Positions 1 through 12,800 of a stretch of 64,000 nt of DNA are shown in pieces. Numbering within the stretch: the first letter of the stretch is position 1; every line of letters begins with the position of its first letter. This DNA comes from Lagopus muta (Eukaryota; Chordata; Aves; Galliformes; Phasianidae). The notes beneath the pieces are model-generated. The model was not told the origin of the DNA. It searched no databases and saw only the letters and a list, made by a program, of their open reading frames with translations. The position numbers and the translations under genes were made by a program. The DNA is taken from positions 76,022,134-76,086,133 of the forward strand of contig NC_064435.1 of NCBI RefSeq assembly GCF_023343835.1, given 5' to 3'.

Positions 1-1058
1 GAAATGTGACTGTGTTCAGAGGGTGCTCCTGATTGCCAGGTGTGTTTTACAGAAAGTGGTCACTGAGGAGATGTGGAATGCAAATTTATTTCTAAAATGC
101 TCTGAAAATGTACAGGCTTTTTTTTTTAGAAACATATACATACATATACAATTATTTTTTTCCCCAGAGATGTTCCTTAATGTATAGTACACAGGAAATC
201 AAGCAATGCTGAAGAAATACAGTTACAATAGCCTTTTGTCAAAACAACAGAAGCAGAAATAAGTTCTGTAATTTACTGAAGATCTGAGTCTTGTAGTAAA
301 ATAATTCAGCCCCAGAAAGTATCATTTGCACAATATGGCAGGCAAATCTTACAGTGAAGTGTGACATTTATGAAGAATTAGCTATGACACAACATTTTAC
401 TATTCATGAAATTTTACAAACTAATTTGCAATGTTGAAACTAGTAATTTTAGTATATCAACTTTTGTGATAAGTAACAGGCATAGTACTCTTCAAAGGAT
501 AACTGCAAAACTATTAGGGCATTACTTATATAAACAATGAGAATAACTCAAATCCCCTCAAATCAGTAGGAGCCTTCTGATTAATTTCAGTGTTTTTTTT
601 AATCAGGCCCATATTGTAGAAGATATAATTTTTGCTTCAATATTAGTTCACGAAGCTGCTTTTTTAATTCACAGAAACTAGTTTTAATCCATGATAAACT
701 GTACCTTGAACTACTGATTTTCATATTATAATTTTACTTTTTAAATTTTATCTCTTTTGTACAAGTGACTGTGTTTAAAACTGGTAACTTTTTCTTTTTG
801 ACTTTTCACACATCAAAACAATGTTCAAAAATTTCTTACTGGAAATAAGAGTGATTTGCAATGTTATGAACTCTTGGATTCAAGCTACATTCATGTTCTT
901 ATCAGTAACATTATAAAGATTTCTGGGTTCAAATCAGATCAGAATATATAAAAAAAATACATTCTCATTGTTCAAGTCAGGTATAGATTTAAGCTTTTAT
1001 TTATTCTCTTGCCCCAAGTGCTGTAACGAGGAAACTACGAGAAGATATGTATCCTCCT
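1..1058. other. Intergenic, nothing recognised
   Basis: AT-rich sequence with short T runs. No coding region, repeat family or RNA gene is seen. Confidence 0.6.
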
Positions 1059-1572
1059 AGAAGCTATGTTAAGGCACATACAAGACAAAGAGGTTATTTG
1101 AGACAGCCAGCATGGCTTCACCAAAGGCAGATCTTGCCTGACCAATCTGGTGGCCTTCTATGATAGAGCAACAGCTTCGGTGGATGGGGGAAGGGTGATG
1201 GATATTATGTACCTGGAGCTCTGCAAAGTCTTTGATATGGTCCCTCACCATATTCTTCTCTCTGAATTGGAAAGGCATGGATTTGAAAGACGGACTGTTC
1301 AATGGATTAGGAATTGGTTGGCTGGATGCAGACAAAGAGGAGGTTTAGGTTAGATATTAGGAGGAGGTTTTTCACACAGAGGGTGGTGATGCACTGGAAC
1401 AGGTTATCCAAGGAGATTGTGGATGCCCCATCCCTGGAGGCATTCAAGGCCAGGCTGGATGTGGCTCTGGGCAGCCTGGTATGGTTGTTGGTGACCCTGC
1501 CCATGGCAGGGGGGCTGAAACTAGATGATCATTGTGTCCCTTTCAACCTAGGCCATTTTATGATTCTATGAA
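1059..1572 (+). mobile_element. CR1 LINE fragment with internal deletion
   Basis: The plus strand reads part of the CR1 reverse transcriptase ([17 protein letters not shown], then a palm segment ending near ERHGFE) and jumps near 1339 to the CR1 3' end ([20 protein letters not shown]). It closes with the tail motif ATTTTATGATTCTATGA at 1555-1571. Roughly the last third of the RT domain is missing at the junction. The palm motif that usually reads YLDF reads YLEL, so the catalytic Asp is replaced. Frame breaks and 5' truncation mark a dead copy. Confidence 0.9.
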
Positions 1573-2271
1573 ACTAGGGAAGTATTCACGTGCTAGAATA
1601 CAGGGCAAAAGTTGGGATGTGTGCTATCACAGTAATGCAAGATTTTGGTACACCTACCTATATATGAGATCAGAACAGACCACAGCCTGTACTAATATCA
1701 CATATGCATTTTCCTTGCCAGAAAATATAATAAATAAAACCTTAGTGCCATGTCTCCCCTTCTTGTCTTTCTCCCTGTGAATAACCTTACACTGTTCCCT
1801 CCCTCTCTGTTCTATATTCCGCATTGTTGATAGTGCTTCAGATTTGCCTTGATTTTAGCTCAGCAGTTTTTTTTGGTTCCTGACTTCTGGGTGTTGGCTT
1901 TATTTGAAGACAGAGTATTTGAGTTAGGCATCAGCTTTTGCCATGCGTATATATCTAGTACAGTACAAGACATTTAATAACATGGTTCTTCCATGCCTTT
2001 TACATAAATTAAAATATAAATCTAAGGAACCATGAGGTGCTAGTTATATAGCTTGCAGTTTCCTTTATGGACAGAACAACTTTCTTGTGTGATGCACAAT
2101 TCCAGAATTTACTTTAGCTCTCCCTTCTTTTGACCAGAGCATAATACACTTATTTTTACATCATGACAAATATACTCTGATATGTAGCCATGTAGTGACA
2201 ATCTGGTAAAACAATATTTATTTTAAAAGATGCTATCTTTTAGCTTGAAACTGAACAGATAAAAAAAGTTG

Positions 2272-2293
2272 GCTTTTTTTTTTTTTTTTTTTT
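2272..2293. repeat. T homopolymer run
   Basis: About 22 consecutive T. Confidence 0.9.
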
Positions 2294-2937
2294 ACCTTAT
2301 CATGCATATAATGTAGAAAAATATATACGTAATTTAAAAGATGTATGGGTTACTGCCTAAAAGAGACTTTATGTGGGCATTTCTAACCCAGCAGAGGACG
2401 GCACAGCTGAGAAATCTCTGCCAAAAACCTGCATGTCTAAAGAAATCTGCTAGAGTATGTACTGCTAGAGTATGGCATGGATTATTTAGATAAAGGTCAT
2501 ATTGTTTTTTTATTTGAAAGTATTTCTCTGAATGCTTTCCAGTCACTGTTGCTTTCGTTCAATCTGAAACAAAGACTTATTTTGTTCAACGCAGTCTGCA
2601 GAACAGCTTCATATACAATGTTGATCCCTGTAAAGAAACATCACTGCTGTCAATAAAATTTGGTTAGGTCATTGGCGCATACTATAATTCAGAGACTCAA
2701 CCTTTGTCAGTAAGGAAGAAACGTGAACAAGAATCTGTATTAGAGTGAAACAATTAATAACCTTTACAGACAAAAGCAATATATTATTAAGAATTTGCAG
2801 TTCATTCTATATTTTTTTTTATATTAGAATTGAGGACATATATGAGAGCTAGGGTGGGAAAAAAAAAAGAAGCTTGCATAGATTATTAGGTTGCTTCAGA
2901 GATTTGTGAAATGCTTTTAACATTCTAGATTGTGGTT

Positions 2938-2992
2938 ATAAGTATGTATATATATATACTTATATTGTATATATATTATATATGTATGTATA
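2938..2992. repeat. TA-rich microsatellite
   Basis: TATATATATAC and related TATG units, imperfect. Confidence 0.85.
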
Positions 2993-5900
2993 AGATCCTG
3001 TTTGGTTTTAGCAATGCTGAACATCCCATATATTATTTTTTCTATTAGGCTGGAGAAGACATTATGTTAAGGGAAGGTATAGGAAAAAGTTTTTTGTCCT
3101 TGTCTAATTTTAAACTGAATTGCATTTAGGATATCAAATGTATTTGGATTTTAGAATAAGATTATATTAATTATTATTTTATATTATAATATTATAGTTT
3201 TATACTCTACATCATTCCTGAAATTAAAATGCCTGTAGTGGTTTCTTTCTATTGTAAATCATCAAATCATTTCAAACTTGGCTAATGAAACTGAGTAAAT
3301 GAATGTTCTGAAATGTTAAAGGTAGCCATTTTGCTGAAAAATAAATGTTCAGCAGTACCAGCACTAATCACAGGCATGGAAAATATTACTGCACAATGTT
3401 GTTGAAGAAAAAAAAATTCTTCTCCATGCTTTGATCTTTCCAACAAACTGATAATTCTTTGATATTTCACCCTTTCTACATAAAGACTCAGAAATTTGCA
3501 TTCTTAGGGAATCTGAGTGCATAACTTCTGCTTTCCAGGAAAAGTTTACTAAGCTCGTATGTATTCACAAGGTATTCAGGATGAGGTATTCATGCCTACT
3601 TTGTTTCTTTTGCATGAATTGATATTGCTTCACAGTCTGCAATGCAATATTCTATCCTCAAAATATTTTCTTAATTCTGAGGCTACAATTCCCTATCCTC
3701 ACTCGAATGAAAGCACTGTAGGTAATACAGCTCCAGGTGAAGAGACTGATGGAGACTTTGACTTTGAGACTTTGGCTTTGATTAATATTATTTTCATTGT
3801 TTGTAGATGCAGCAGCTAGACCAAGAACAGTAAGTCTATTACTTATGTAATTTTGAAGAAAACAAACAAACAAACAAAACAACAGCTTCTCTTCTCTAGC
3901 TTTAGGTATTGTCTCCTTTTCTCTTCCTAAGAACTATCTAAAAATACTGAAGTGTGAAATGCTGCCTCCTTTTACCCATGATACAAATTCTTCCCTAATA
4001 GATATGTATAAAAAAGATATGTCGTATTATGCAGTAATGTAGAGAAGTATATATATATATATAATACTAATAAAATGGGATCATGAATAGATACTATTTT
4101 CACTGAAGTACCTCTTCTTCATAAAAAAGCACTCTTGAACTTTATTATAATAAAAACCTAAACCATTATAGGAGCTAAATAACCTACTCCATTAGATGTT
4201 GTTGTGAAATAAATGCTTAAAACTCTTCAAATAATATAACACTGTAATAGAAAGGGGAAACTCTCAGGCATTTCAGGTGATGACCACCTTCATGTAAGCC
4301 TCAGAAGATAGTCAGAAAGAAGACACTGTCCTTCACCCTTTAGACAAAAGCTTTTTGGCACTATGGTATTGATAATGTCTCTAAAAACCATTACATGAAA
4401 TAAATGAAAGCCTTGTCATCTACCAAAAAGCACAGAATTCAATATGCCAAACACAAGACAAACTGAGTTTGACATTAGAAAAAATTGAGTGTGACAGCTG
4501 CAACAGTTACATCTCTTACAAAGATATGTGTGCTTGCAAAGACTTTACATCAGGTCTTGGTTGGTAGCTGGCATTTTCAAAGGTCATGAGGCTCCTTAGC
4601 ACCATTCAATTACTGCACAAAGGGTACCACTGACAGTTTTAACACCGTGGTTAAATTAGCTGAGCAGTAGTTGAGGTAATCAAACTTTTGACAGGAATAC
4701 ATAGATAAAATCCAGATATAACCAACATTTTCATATATTATAACTGTGTTCTCTCCTCATGATTTTATCTCCCCAAAATCATTATTTTTGAAAGACAAGG
4801 AAAATCACAAATATTTTGTAGCTTACAAAGTTATCAACATTTGTGTGACCACACTGAGCTTGGCATTTTATAATTTTGTTATTAATAATAATTTTGTTAT
4901 TAATTTGCTCAGATATAAATATTGAGTGAGGGACAAAACAAAATCTTTGACATAACTGTACTGCTCAAAATACAAAAGGACCAACATTGTTCTAGTGCTT
5001 ACAAATGTACCAATTTTGTTGTATCTTGTCTTGTAATTAGTTTAGATCAAATTATGATTCATCTGTAGTCTTTATAAGTATGATATTAGACTTAAAAGTA
5101 ATTGAGTTATGACTTTGAAGAACCAATTATTAAGTTCCTTGCTCTGAAAGCCATCCTAGAATATTATAGATTTCAATAGGAATTGTATTAGAATTCTGTA
5201 AACATGGGTCAGGCAGAATATGTTAAAAATAAAAGTAAAAAATAAATGTACGAAACTGATGTAAAAAGCAAACAAAAAAAAAAGTGGTTTCTACTATATT
5301 TTATGATTTTATGAAGTGTGACACACAGGAATGTTCCCATTTGAAACAGATCTCTTGTGACAATATTTCATTGGTGTTGATATTACACTGTGCTCAGAAG
5401 ATTTTTCTTAAAGAGCCTTTTCAAATTCGTTTCTGTCTGTATACTGGTCTGTATTTTGTGGGTAAGAACACATCACTTTTACTGACATAAATGATAGTTC
5501 TTGTGCACATTTTCATTTTGGTCTTTAGCATTGTTTGTATGCATATCCATTCTTGCACCAAGCAATGAGGGAGGCCTAGATTAATCTTTTAAAGTAGATA
5601 ATAAACATAAAAACTCTGATGTAATTACTGCTTCTGAGTATTCACACAATCACATATAGTCTAAAGTATATAATCTTTGGACAGTTCATTCTTACCAGAG
5701 TTAAATAATCTTACAAGTAACTAACATTTTAGGAGCTTTCTCGTAGTTCCTAGTTTCAACATGTATGTACATTCCCAACTGGATTAGGTATTACTTATCT
5801 TGGGCAGCAGAGAGAATTGTTGTTTTTAATTGTTGAAAACGAAGCAAACTTATGTTAAGAATTTTGGGTGTCCTGGGCCTAGCATTCAGACTGCTGTTCT

Positions 5901-6609
5901 CTGTACTGGATGTGAAAGGTGTACATATGTGAAAGGTGAAAAAGTGCAATCAGTTTCCCTGTGTGTTCAGCAAATGCTCGACACTGATATGAAAATATGC
6001 ACTTGTACTCAGTAGTTGTTTTCCTGGAAGTCTGAAAATCCACTCTGCTAAACATTTGGAAAATTGCCTAGTTAGAAAAAAAAAAAAAAAAAAAAGTCCA
6101 ATAAGACTGTCTTTAGGGATGTGGAATTTGGTGATATATAAGAAATCTCATTATATGTGAAAAATGACAAGAGTAATGTTGGTCAAGGAGTCTTGAAGGA
6201 CCTTCCACTTGGTGGGGGATTGGAGCTGATTCTATAAGCCACGTTGTTTGGAGTATTTTAAGGTTTTTTTACAGAGTTTCAGAGAGTTTCTTGGTTTTCA
6301 CAGGATGTTTCAAACAAACAAATAACAACAACAACAAAAAAGCAAAAACAAAAAAAACGCTGTGATTTATAGGAAAAAAATATATATATAACGACAAAAC
6401 CATCAAAAATTACAGATATCAAAGATATTTTGTATGTTACCATAAACCATGTCACCACCTCAGTTTCACACTCACATGCTGTACATTCACCCTCAGCTCA
6501 TCATCTCCGTTCTCAGAGAATCAAGTAGCCACGGACTAGTGATAACAGTTAAAAAGCATCTGTAACTTGAAATCTCTACAGAAATTTAGGTAGTCTGAGG
6601 AATATAAAT

Positions 6610-7120
6610 ATTGCTCTGAAAGTAATGCCTCCTCTTTGTTTCCATGGAAACTACAACAGACAGCAAAGACAATAAGACAATTTGATAGAGCTAATTCTCA
6701 GCTACAAAACACTATTTTTCACCACATTGCATTTTTGCCAGCAATAAACAAAAGTTTGCATGTTGTGCTTGTAAAAAATCTGCACCAGTGGAGGTTACCA
6801 GCTGTTGCTGTTGTCACTGCTGAAATGCCACCCAAAGCTTCACTGTACTCACATCCACTGCTTGGTATTTGTAAGCACTCAGCAAGTGTCAGTGAAAGTA
6901 AGTTGGTGCCATTTTTTCTGCAAGGTGGAATTCAGTTACACACCTTTGCTTCATACACACTTCCATGTCAGACACCATGCTGTCCGTCTGCCCCTCTGCT
7001 GCCATCTGTCACAGACATCAACATGTAACAGAATATTGTCTTGAAGGTTCAGCCTCTACTGCCATATCACGAACATCCACCTCTCATGATGTAGGCCTAC
7101 ACATAATAAAATAGGAGGTA
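6610..7120 (-). mobile_element. Mariner (Galluhop-like) element, internally deleted
   Basis: The left end shows the terminal repeat CTCTGAAAGTAATGCCTCCT (6614-6633) and the right end a decayed inverted counterpart (AGGAGGTATTGTAAAATTTG, 7114 onward). The minus strand reads scraps of the N-terminal part of a mariner transposase, broken by changes and a large internal deletion: about 0.5 kb remains of an expected ~1.2-1.3 kb. The 130-codon plus-strand reading over it is antisense to that transposase and is not a gene. Confidence 0.82.
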
Positions 7121-7612
7121 TTGTAAAATTTGAAAAGGTGTGTATTATTTATCATTCCCATATGTTATAAATAAATATAAACCAGATCTCAGTTAAAATA
7201 AACTGACAGATGCTTTTGGTTTTGGTGTTATATTTTTCTCCGTCACTCATTTTATTTCATTAAAAAAATAAAATACTGAATTTATATGATTTTTTTTCAT
7301 AAAACAATCACATTAAAATATTGATAAAATGAGCACGAACTGTTCTGTATTCTGTAAGGTTGAAGATCAAATATTTGTAATCAGATGTATTTGAAGTTTC
7401 TTTGTAAGAAAAGTTGTTGATGACTAAATAGACAGAAATCTTGTGTTATGTTCTGAGGTGATGAAAATAGTACTCTTCCAGATTTGGTCCTATGATGCAA
7501 ATAACTACTGTAGCGTGTTCTAACTTCAAGCCATTGCCATATATTAAGTTTGGGAAGCAAAAAATATTAGAGTGCCTTGCAATGGGAGTGCCTCCTCCAC
7601 TGGGACAACATG

Positions 7613-8092
7613 AGGGCTGCTTCAAAAGTAATGACCTCCTATTTTACCATGTTGGCCTACAACCTCAGAGGTGGTTGTTGGTGGTATGGCAATAGAGGTT
7701 AAACATTTTGCCTGATATTTCACTAAATCTTGTTGTCATGTGACAAATGGCAGCAGAGGGAAAATCTGATAGAATGGCATCTGACATGGAAGTGAATATG
7801 AAGCAAAGGTGTGGAATTGAATTTCTTCCTTCTGTTCTTAATGCTTGCTGAATATCAGTAGTGATGACAGTGATCTGAAAGACAAGCCACATTTTGGATA
7901 GCCATGTAAACTTTTATGAGTGTGGCATGCGGACTTTTGTTCACCACTGATGAAAATGCCTAGGAAACAATGGTGACTGTGTTAAAAAATGTTTTGTAGT
8001 TATGAATTTGCTCTATCAAATGATGTTATTGTTCCCTTCATGTCTATGGTAATTTCCATAGAAACATATAGGAGGCATTATTTTCAGAGCAA
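7613..8092 (+). mobile_element. Second mariner (Galluhop-like) copy, opposite orientation
   Basis: The left terminal repeat is GGCTGCTTCAAAAGTAATGACC from 7615 and the right end AGGAGGCATTATTTTCAGAGCAAC (8070-8093) is its inverse. The plus strand holds transposase remnants (around MEVNMKQRCGIEF) interrupted by stops. It is about 0.48 kb, internally deleted and non-coding. It faces the copy at 6610-7120 across about 490 bases. Confidence 0.82.
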
Positions 8093-8272
8093 CTTATGCA
8101 TTTGGGGATTGTATTTTTTTGCTGAAAATTTCCAAAGAAAATTGTTAATTATTGCTTAACATACTGTCCCTGCTAACAGTACTTTTTTCCCTGCTTCCAA
8201 ATAGGTAAACTGAAGAAAAGAACAGCAAAACTATCACAATGTAATAAATGAATAAATAAATTATTCACTGTT

Positions 8273-9808
8273 ATCACAGAATCACAGAATCACAGAAACA
8301 CAAAGGTTGAAAAAGACCTTCAAGATCATCTAGTCCAACCGTTCACCTATCACCAGTAATTCTCATTAAACCATGTCCTCCAACAACACATCTAAATGTT
8401 CCTTGAACACCTCCGGAGACAGTGACTCTACCACCTTCCTGGGCAGCCCATTTCAGTGCCTGACCACTCTTTCAGAGAAGTAATATTTCCTAATGTCCAG
8501 ACTCAATCTCCCCTGGCACAGCTTGAAGCCATTTTCTCTAGTCCTATCACAAATTACACGAAAGAAGAGGCCAACCCCCAGCTCACTACAAACTCCCTTC
8601 AGGTAGTTATAGAGAGCAATAAAGTCTCCCTTGAGCCTCCTCTTCTCCAGACTGAACTTCTCCAGCTCCTTCAGCCACTCCTCTTAAAACCTGTGTTCCA
8701 ATCCCCTCACCAGCTTTGTTGCCCTTCTTTGAACCCATTCCATGGCCTCAGTGTCTTTCTTGCAGTGAGGGACCCAAAACTGGATACAGTACTCGAGGTG
8801 CAGCCTCACCAATACTGAGTACAGAGGGACAATCACTTCTCTGTTCCTGCTGGCAACACCATTCCTTATGCAAGCCAGGATGCCATTGGCCTTCTTGGCC
8901 ACCTGGGCACATTGCTGGCTCATATTCAGCCAAGCATCAATCAATACCCCCAGATCCATTTCCTCTATACAGTCTTCCAGCCATTCTGCACCAAGCCTGT
9001 AGCATTTCCTGGGGTTGTTGTGGGCAAAGTATAGGAGTGCAGGACCCAGCATTCGGTCATGTTGAACCTCATCCCATTGGCTTCAGCTCAGCTATCCAGA
9101 CTGTCTGGATCCCTCAGTAGGGCCTCGCTACCCCCAGGCAGATCCACACTTCCAGCCAGCTTGGTGACATCTGCAAACTTACTGAGGGTGCACTCAAGGC
9201 CCTCATCCAGGTCATCAATAAAGATATTGAAGAGGACAGGCCCCAGCACTGACCCCAGGGGAATACCACTCATGACAGGTCACCAGCTGGTTTTAACTCT
9301 ATTCACTAAAACTCTCTGGACCCAGCCTTATCCAGACAAGAGTGTATCTGTCAAGCCACGGGCTGCCAGCTTCTGCAGGAGAATACTGTGGGAGACAGTG
9401 TCAAAGGCTTTGTTGAAGTCTAGATAAACTGCATCAACAGCCTTTCTTTTGTCTACCAGACGGGTCAGTAGATCGCAGAAGGAGATCAGGTTGGTCAAGT
9501 AGAACCTGCCCTTCATGAACCCATGCTGGCTAGGCCTGATCCTCTGGTTGTCCCACACATTCTGTGTGATCTACCTCAAGGCAATCTGCTCCATAATCTT
9601 CCCTGGCACTGAGGTCAGGCTAACAGGCCTGTAGATCCCCGGATCCTCCTTATAACCCTTCTTGTAGATAGGAGTCACATTGGCAAGCCTCCAATCTTCT
9701 GGGACCTCATCAGTCAACAAGGAGCACTGATAGATAGTGGCAAGTGGTTCGGCTATCACCTCCTCCAGTTCCCTCAGCTCTCTGGTGAATCTCATCCAGC
9801 CCCATGGA
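8273..9808 (-). mobile_element. CR1 LINE 3' fragment, 1.5 kb
   Basis: The copy is read on the minus strand from about 9808 to its 3' tail at 8273-8296, made of ATCACAGA units as seen on the plus strand. It encodes the CR1 reverse transcriptase in pieces: RPVSLTSVPGKIMEQI near 9610, AVDAVYLDFNKAFDTVSHSI near 9420, then FADVTKL near 9165, where active elements have FADDTKL. The second catalytic Asp of that motif is therefore lost. Frameshifts split the reading into at least four parts. It is 5' truncated, as is usual for CR1. The open plus-strand readings over it are antisense. Confidence 0.93.
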
Positions 9809-12800
9809 CTATCTTCTTTTCATTTCCCATTTTATTTTTTCTCCAATGTTTTGATTATATATGCAGTCAGTAAAGGGGTAAAAAATTCCAGAAATGATTG
9901 ACATCAAACATAACTCGGTGTTCAGTCAGTGGTATACCATGCATATTGTGTTAACATAGTTTGTAATTACTTTCCCACCAAATGCTATGCCAGATCTTTT
10001 CACTGAATAAATATGTGCTTGTGATGTGACATTATTCTATCACTGCCAATTTAACAGACATCTCCTTTAGAGAGAAGAAAAGGGAATGTATTTAACTAAT
10101 TTCTTTGAACAGCTTTGTATTGTACAGCTCTGTTTGCTATGGAACACAACTTTTTCATTTAAAAATTGTGCAGAATTAACATCTAGATGATGTTGAATAG
10201 GAAGCAGAGAACAAGAAAGAAAAACATGGCCCTGGGCTTCTCTGAGTGTGCTGGGACATTCAAGTTCCTTCATTAGGAACAAAGAAGAAAAAAAGATCAA
10301 CACAGTTGTGATGAGCTGTTTTTGTTCTCAACCTCAACCTATCCTTTTATTTGAAAAACAACAACAACAACAACAGTTTTTTGTCTCCACTCAGTAATCA
10401 ATTTTTGTTGTAGACCATTGCATATCCATTTTGTCTGGAGTCTGTACTCGGATGAGTATGCTATTTCAATGTATGCTCTTCCACTGTATGCTCTTCTTGT
10501 GAAATGATGTCCAGAAACTTGTAGATAAAATAATACTCTGATATTTGTTTGTATAAGCCCAGAGCTGACACAGCACTGATGTGCACTACTGCACATTAAA
10601 ATATGATGCATACACAGGTATTTAAAATGAACTGTATGATATGATAAGTGTGACTGAAGTATGAAAGAGCAGTAAGGGAGTGAAAATGAGCAAAGGCAGA
10701 ATCATGTTAAGCCTGTTGATAATGTAGTATTAACTGGCAAAGAACACTACCAAGCCACAGTAGAGATCAAGAACTGTAGTAGGCTGTAAACTTTCTCAGT
10801 TTGACAGTTTTGAACCGCTAAAAAACCACACTCAGTTCTGAACCTTCTAACTAAGATTATGGGATGAATATAAGTTTTCTATGTTTGTGAGCTCACAAGT
10901 AAAGAATTCTGGGCAGGATAGGAATGTTCCAACTGAAAAGAAAGAAAATTAAATTAGCATTTTATGGAAAATAGTTTTTATTTAGCATGAAACAAGGCTT
11001 GCATAATTTATTTCAAGCCCTTTCAGGGCTTGAAGGAAAAGCAATGGAAATGAAGAGTTCATCTGCATGAGAGCAGTGTCTGGATTTTACTTATTACTCT
11101 AGTATCTGGGAAACATGTTCAGGCTGTAGAAGGCATTTTTCATATCCATTCTCTTGGCTTAAATTAGAATGCCTTTGGATATTTTGGAGTTAAGATGTTT
11201 TCCATTTATTTTGTTGAAATTCTTTACTTACAAGAACACTTTACTGACTCTTTAAAGAAGGACAGTTAGATCTCCAGACAGGTAAATAGATTATTCATTA
11301 GAATATAGAGCTTGATATTTGACAGAAATGTTTGTGCATTCCATAGAAATTGTAGAACTGTAATGAAAAAAAGGGAATGATAATGTCCCATACACCAAAA
11401 TGCATTTGAGATTTACAATTTTGGGAAGAGGGAACTTGGATTCAGATCTTTGACAAATCCAATAATTTGAAGTAACTGCTTATTCACAACTGCTTACTTT
11501 GAGAAATAGTGCAATTAAAGAATCAAATTAGCAACTGGATAAGATTCATTCTTTGAGTGCGTGTTAGTTTGCCCAGGGATCTTTACTGCACTAAGTACTC
11601 CTTGAATGAAGCCAAAAAGAAAATTCTCAGAGAAATGTAAAACACGCAACACACAATATATAGCAGCAATATATTAAAAAAAAAAAAAAAGAAAAAAATC
11701 CTAAAATAAACTTGTGATTAAGCTTAGAAGTTACTTCCCAATACTAAAATATCTTTTAGTAAGTCCTGAATGATTTGGTGTAATCATAAAATTTACATTG
11801 AGACCAAAGATTCTTTTAGATCTCTATTTTGTCTTGATGCTCAGCTATCAACTCAGATCTTCAGTATTTACTCAGATTGTCAATGGCTTTTTATTTATTT
11901 ACTTGCTTATTTTTGTCTGTGAAAGCCTTTAAGATTTCTGAACTCCTGGTAATTGATACAATTATAATCATTTCTATGCAAATGACTACAACATGTAAAA
12001 ACTTAGGAAGAATTGTGAAGCTTGAGTAATTTTTCTTTTTGTACTTCATATCAGTGAATGCCAATGGAAAAAAATTAAACTGCAGAACTGAGCAGTGTGA
12101 CATTCAGGATTAAGGTTCAGCTATATCTAGAGAAAAAATGTGAATTTGAACATCCTTCTTTCTTTTGATGCAGCCCGGTATGTGAGAGAAAATAATCTGC
12201 AAAGCCTTTTACAGTTTTAAGTCAAAGTGAGGAAGATTTGTTTACTTCTGATGAAGAAGGATGAACTACAAGATTTTATTCTTGCTTCTTAATATTATTT
12301 TATTTTATTACTGCTTCACTTGATTGTATTATGCAGTAAAATAGGATGTCAATATTCCTCTCATACAGATGTCAGCCCACTCTTAAATTTGCTCTTGGTG
12401 TCCCTTCGCTGTTTCTTTATCTTGAGGGGTTTGTTTAGTTTCATTGGATTCATTGTTTGAGTCTTATTTTTTTCAGAGGTATGAGAAGCTGAGTTTCCTA
12501 TATCTACATGGGATAGTTACACAGGCATAATAAAACGACACATCTGTTTTGGAGATTAGGGCTTTTTTAGATTCAGAGTAAAAGAAAATGTTTCTCAGGG
12601 ATAGGTAAAAGAAGATGCATCTTGCTACTAATTTGGCACAAATTGAAAGAGTTGACTTTCAGTTGTTTCAAAAAATAGATTAATACATTAAGAATAAAAG
12701 AGCAGCTCATCAGGATATCACAGAAAGCAATACAATCTAATTTTGTAGTAAGCAAAGGCAACTGAAAGTTCAAACAGAAATAAACATGGCCTTGGGTTGT

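Larger units (their letters stand above)
1573..6609. other. Intergenic desert
   Basis: AT-rich, with the simple repeats near 2.3, 2.9 and 6.08 kb (A run). A small tandem duplication (AATTTTGTTATTAAT twice) sits at about 4873-4903. Short open readings look random. Confidence 0.6.

Noticed and set aside
6636..7028. 130-codon plus-strand open reading
   Set aside because: It is antisense to the transposase remnant of a mariner copy, so its openness is inherited from that frame.
8456..9427. Several plus-strand open readings of 120-134 codons
   Set aside because: They are antisense to the CR1 reverse transcriptase on the minus strand.
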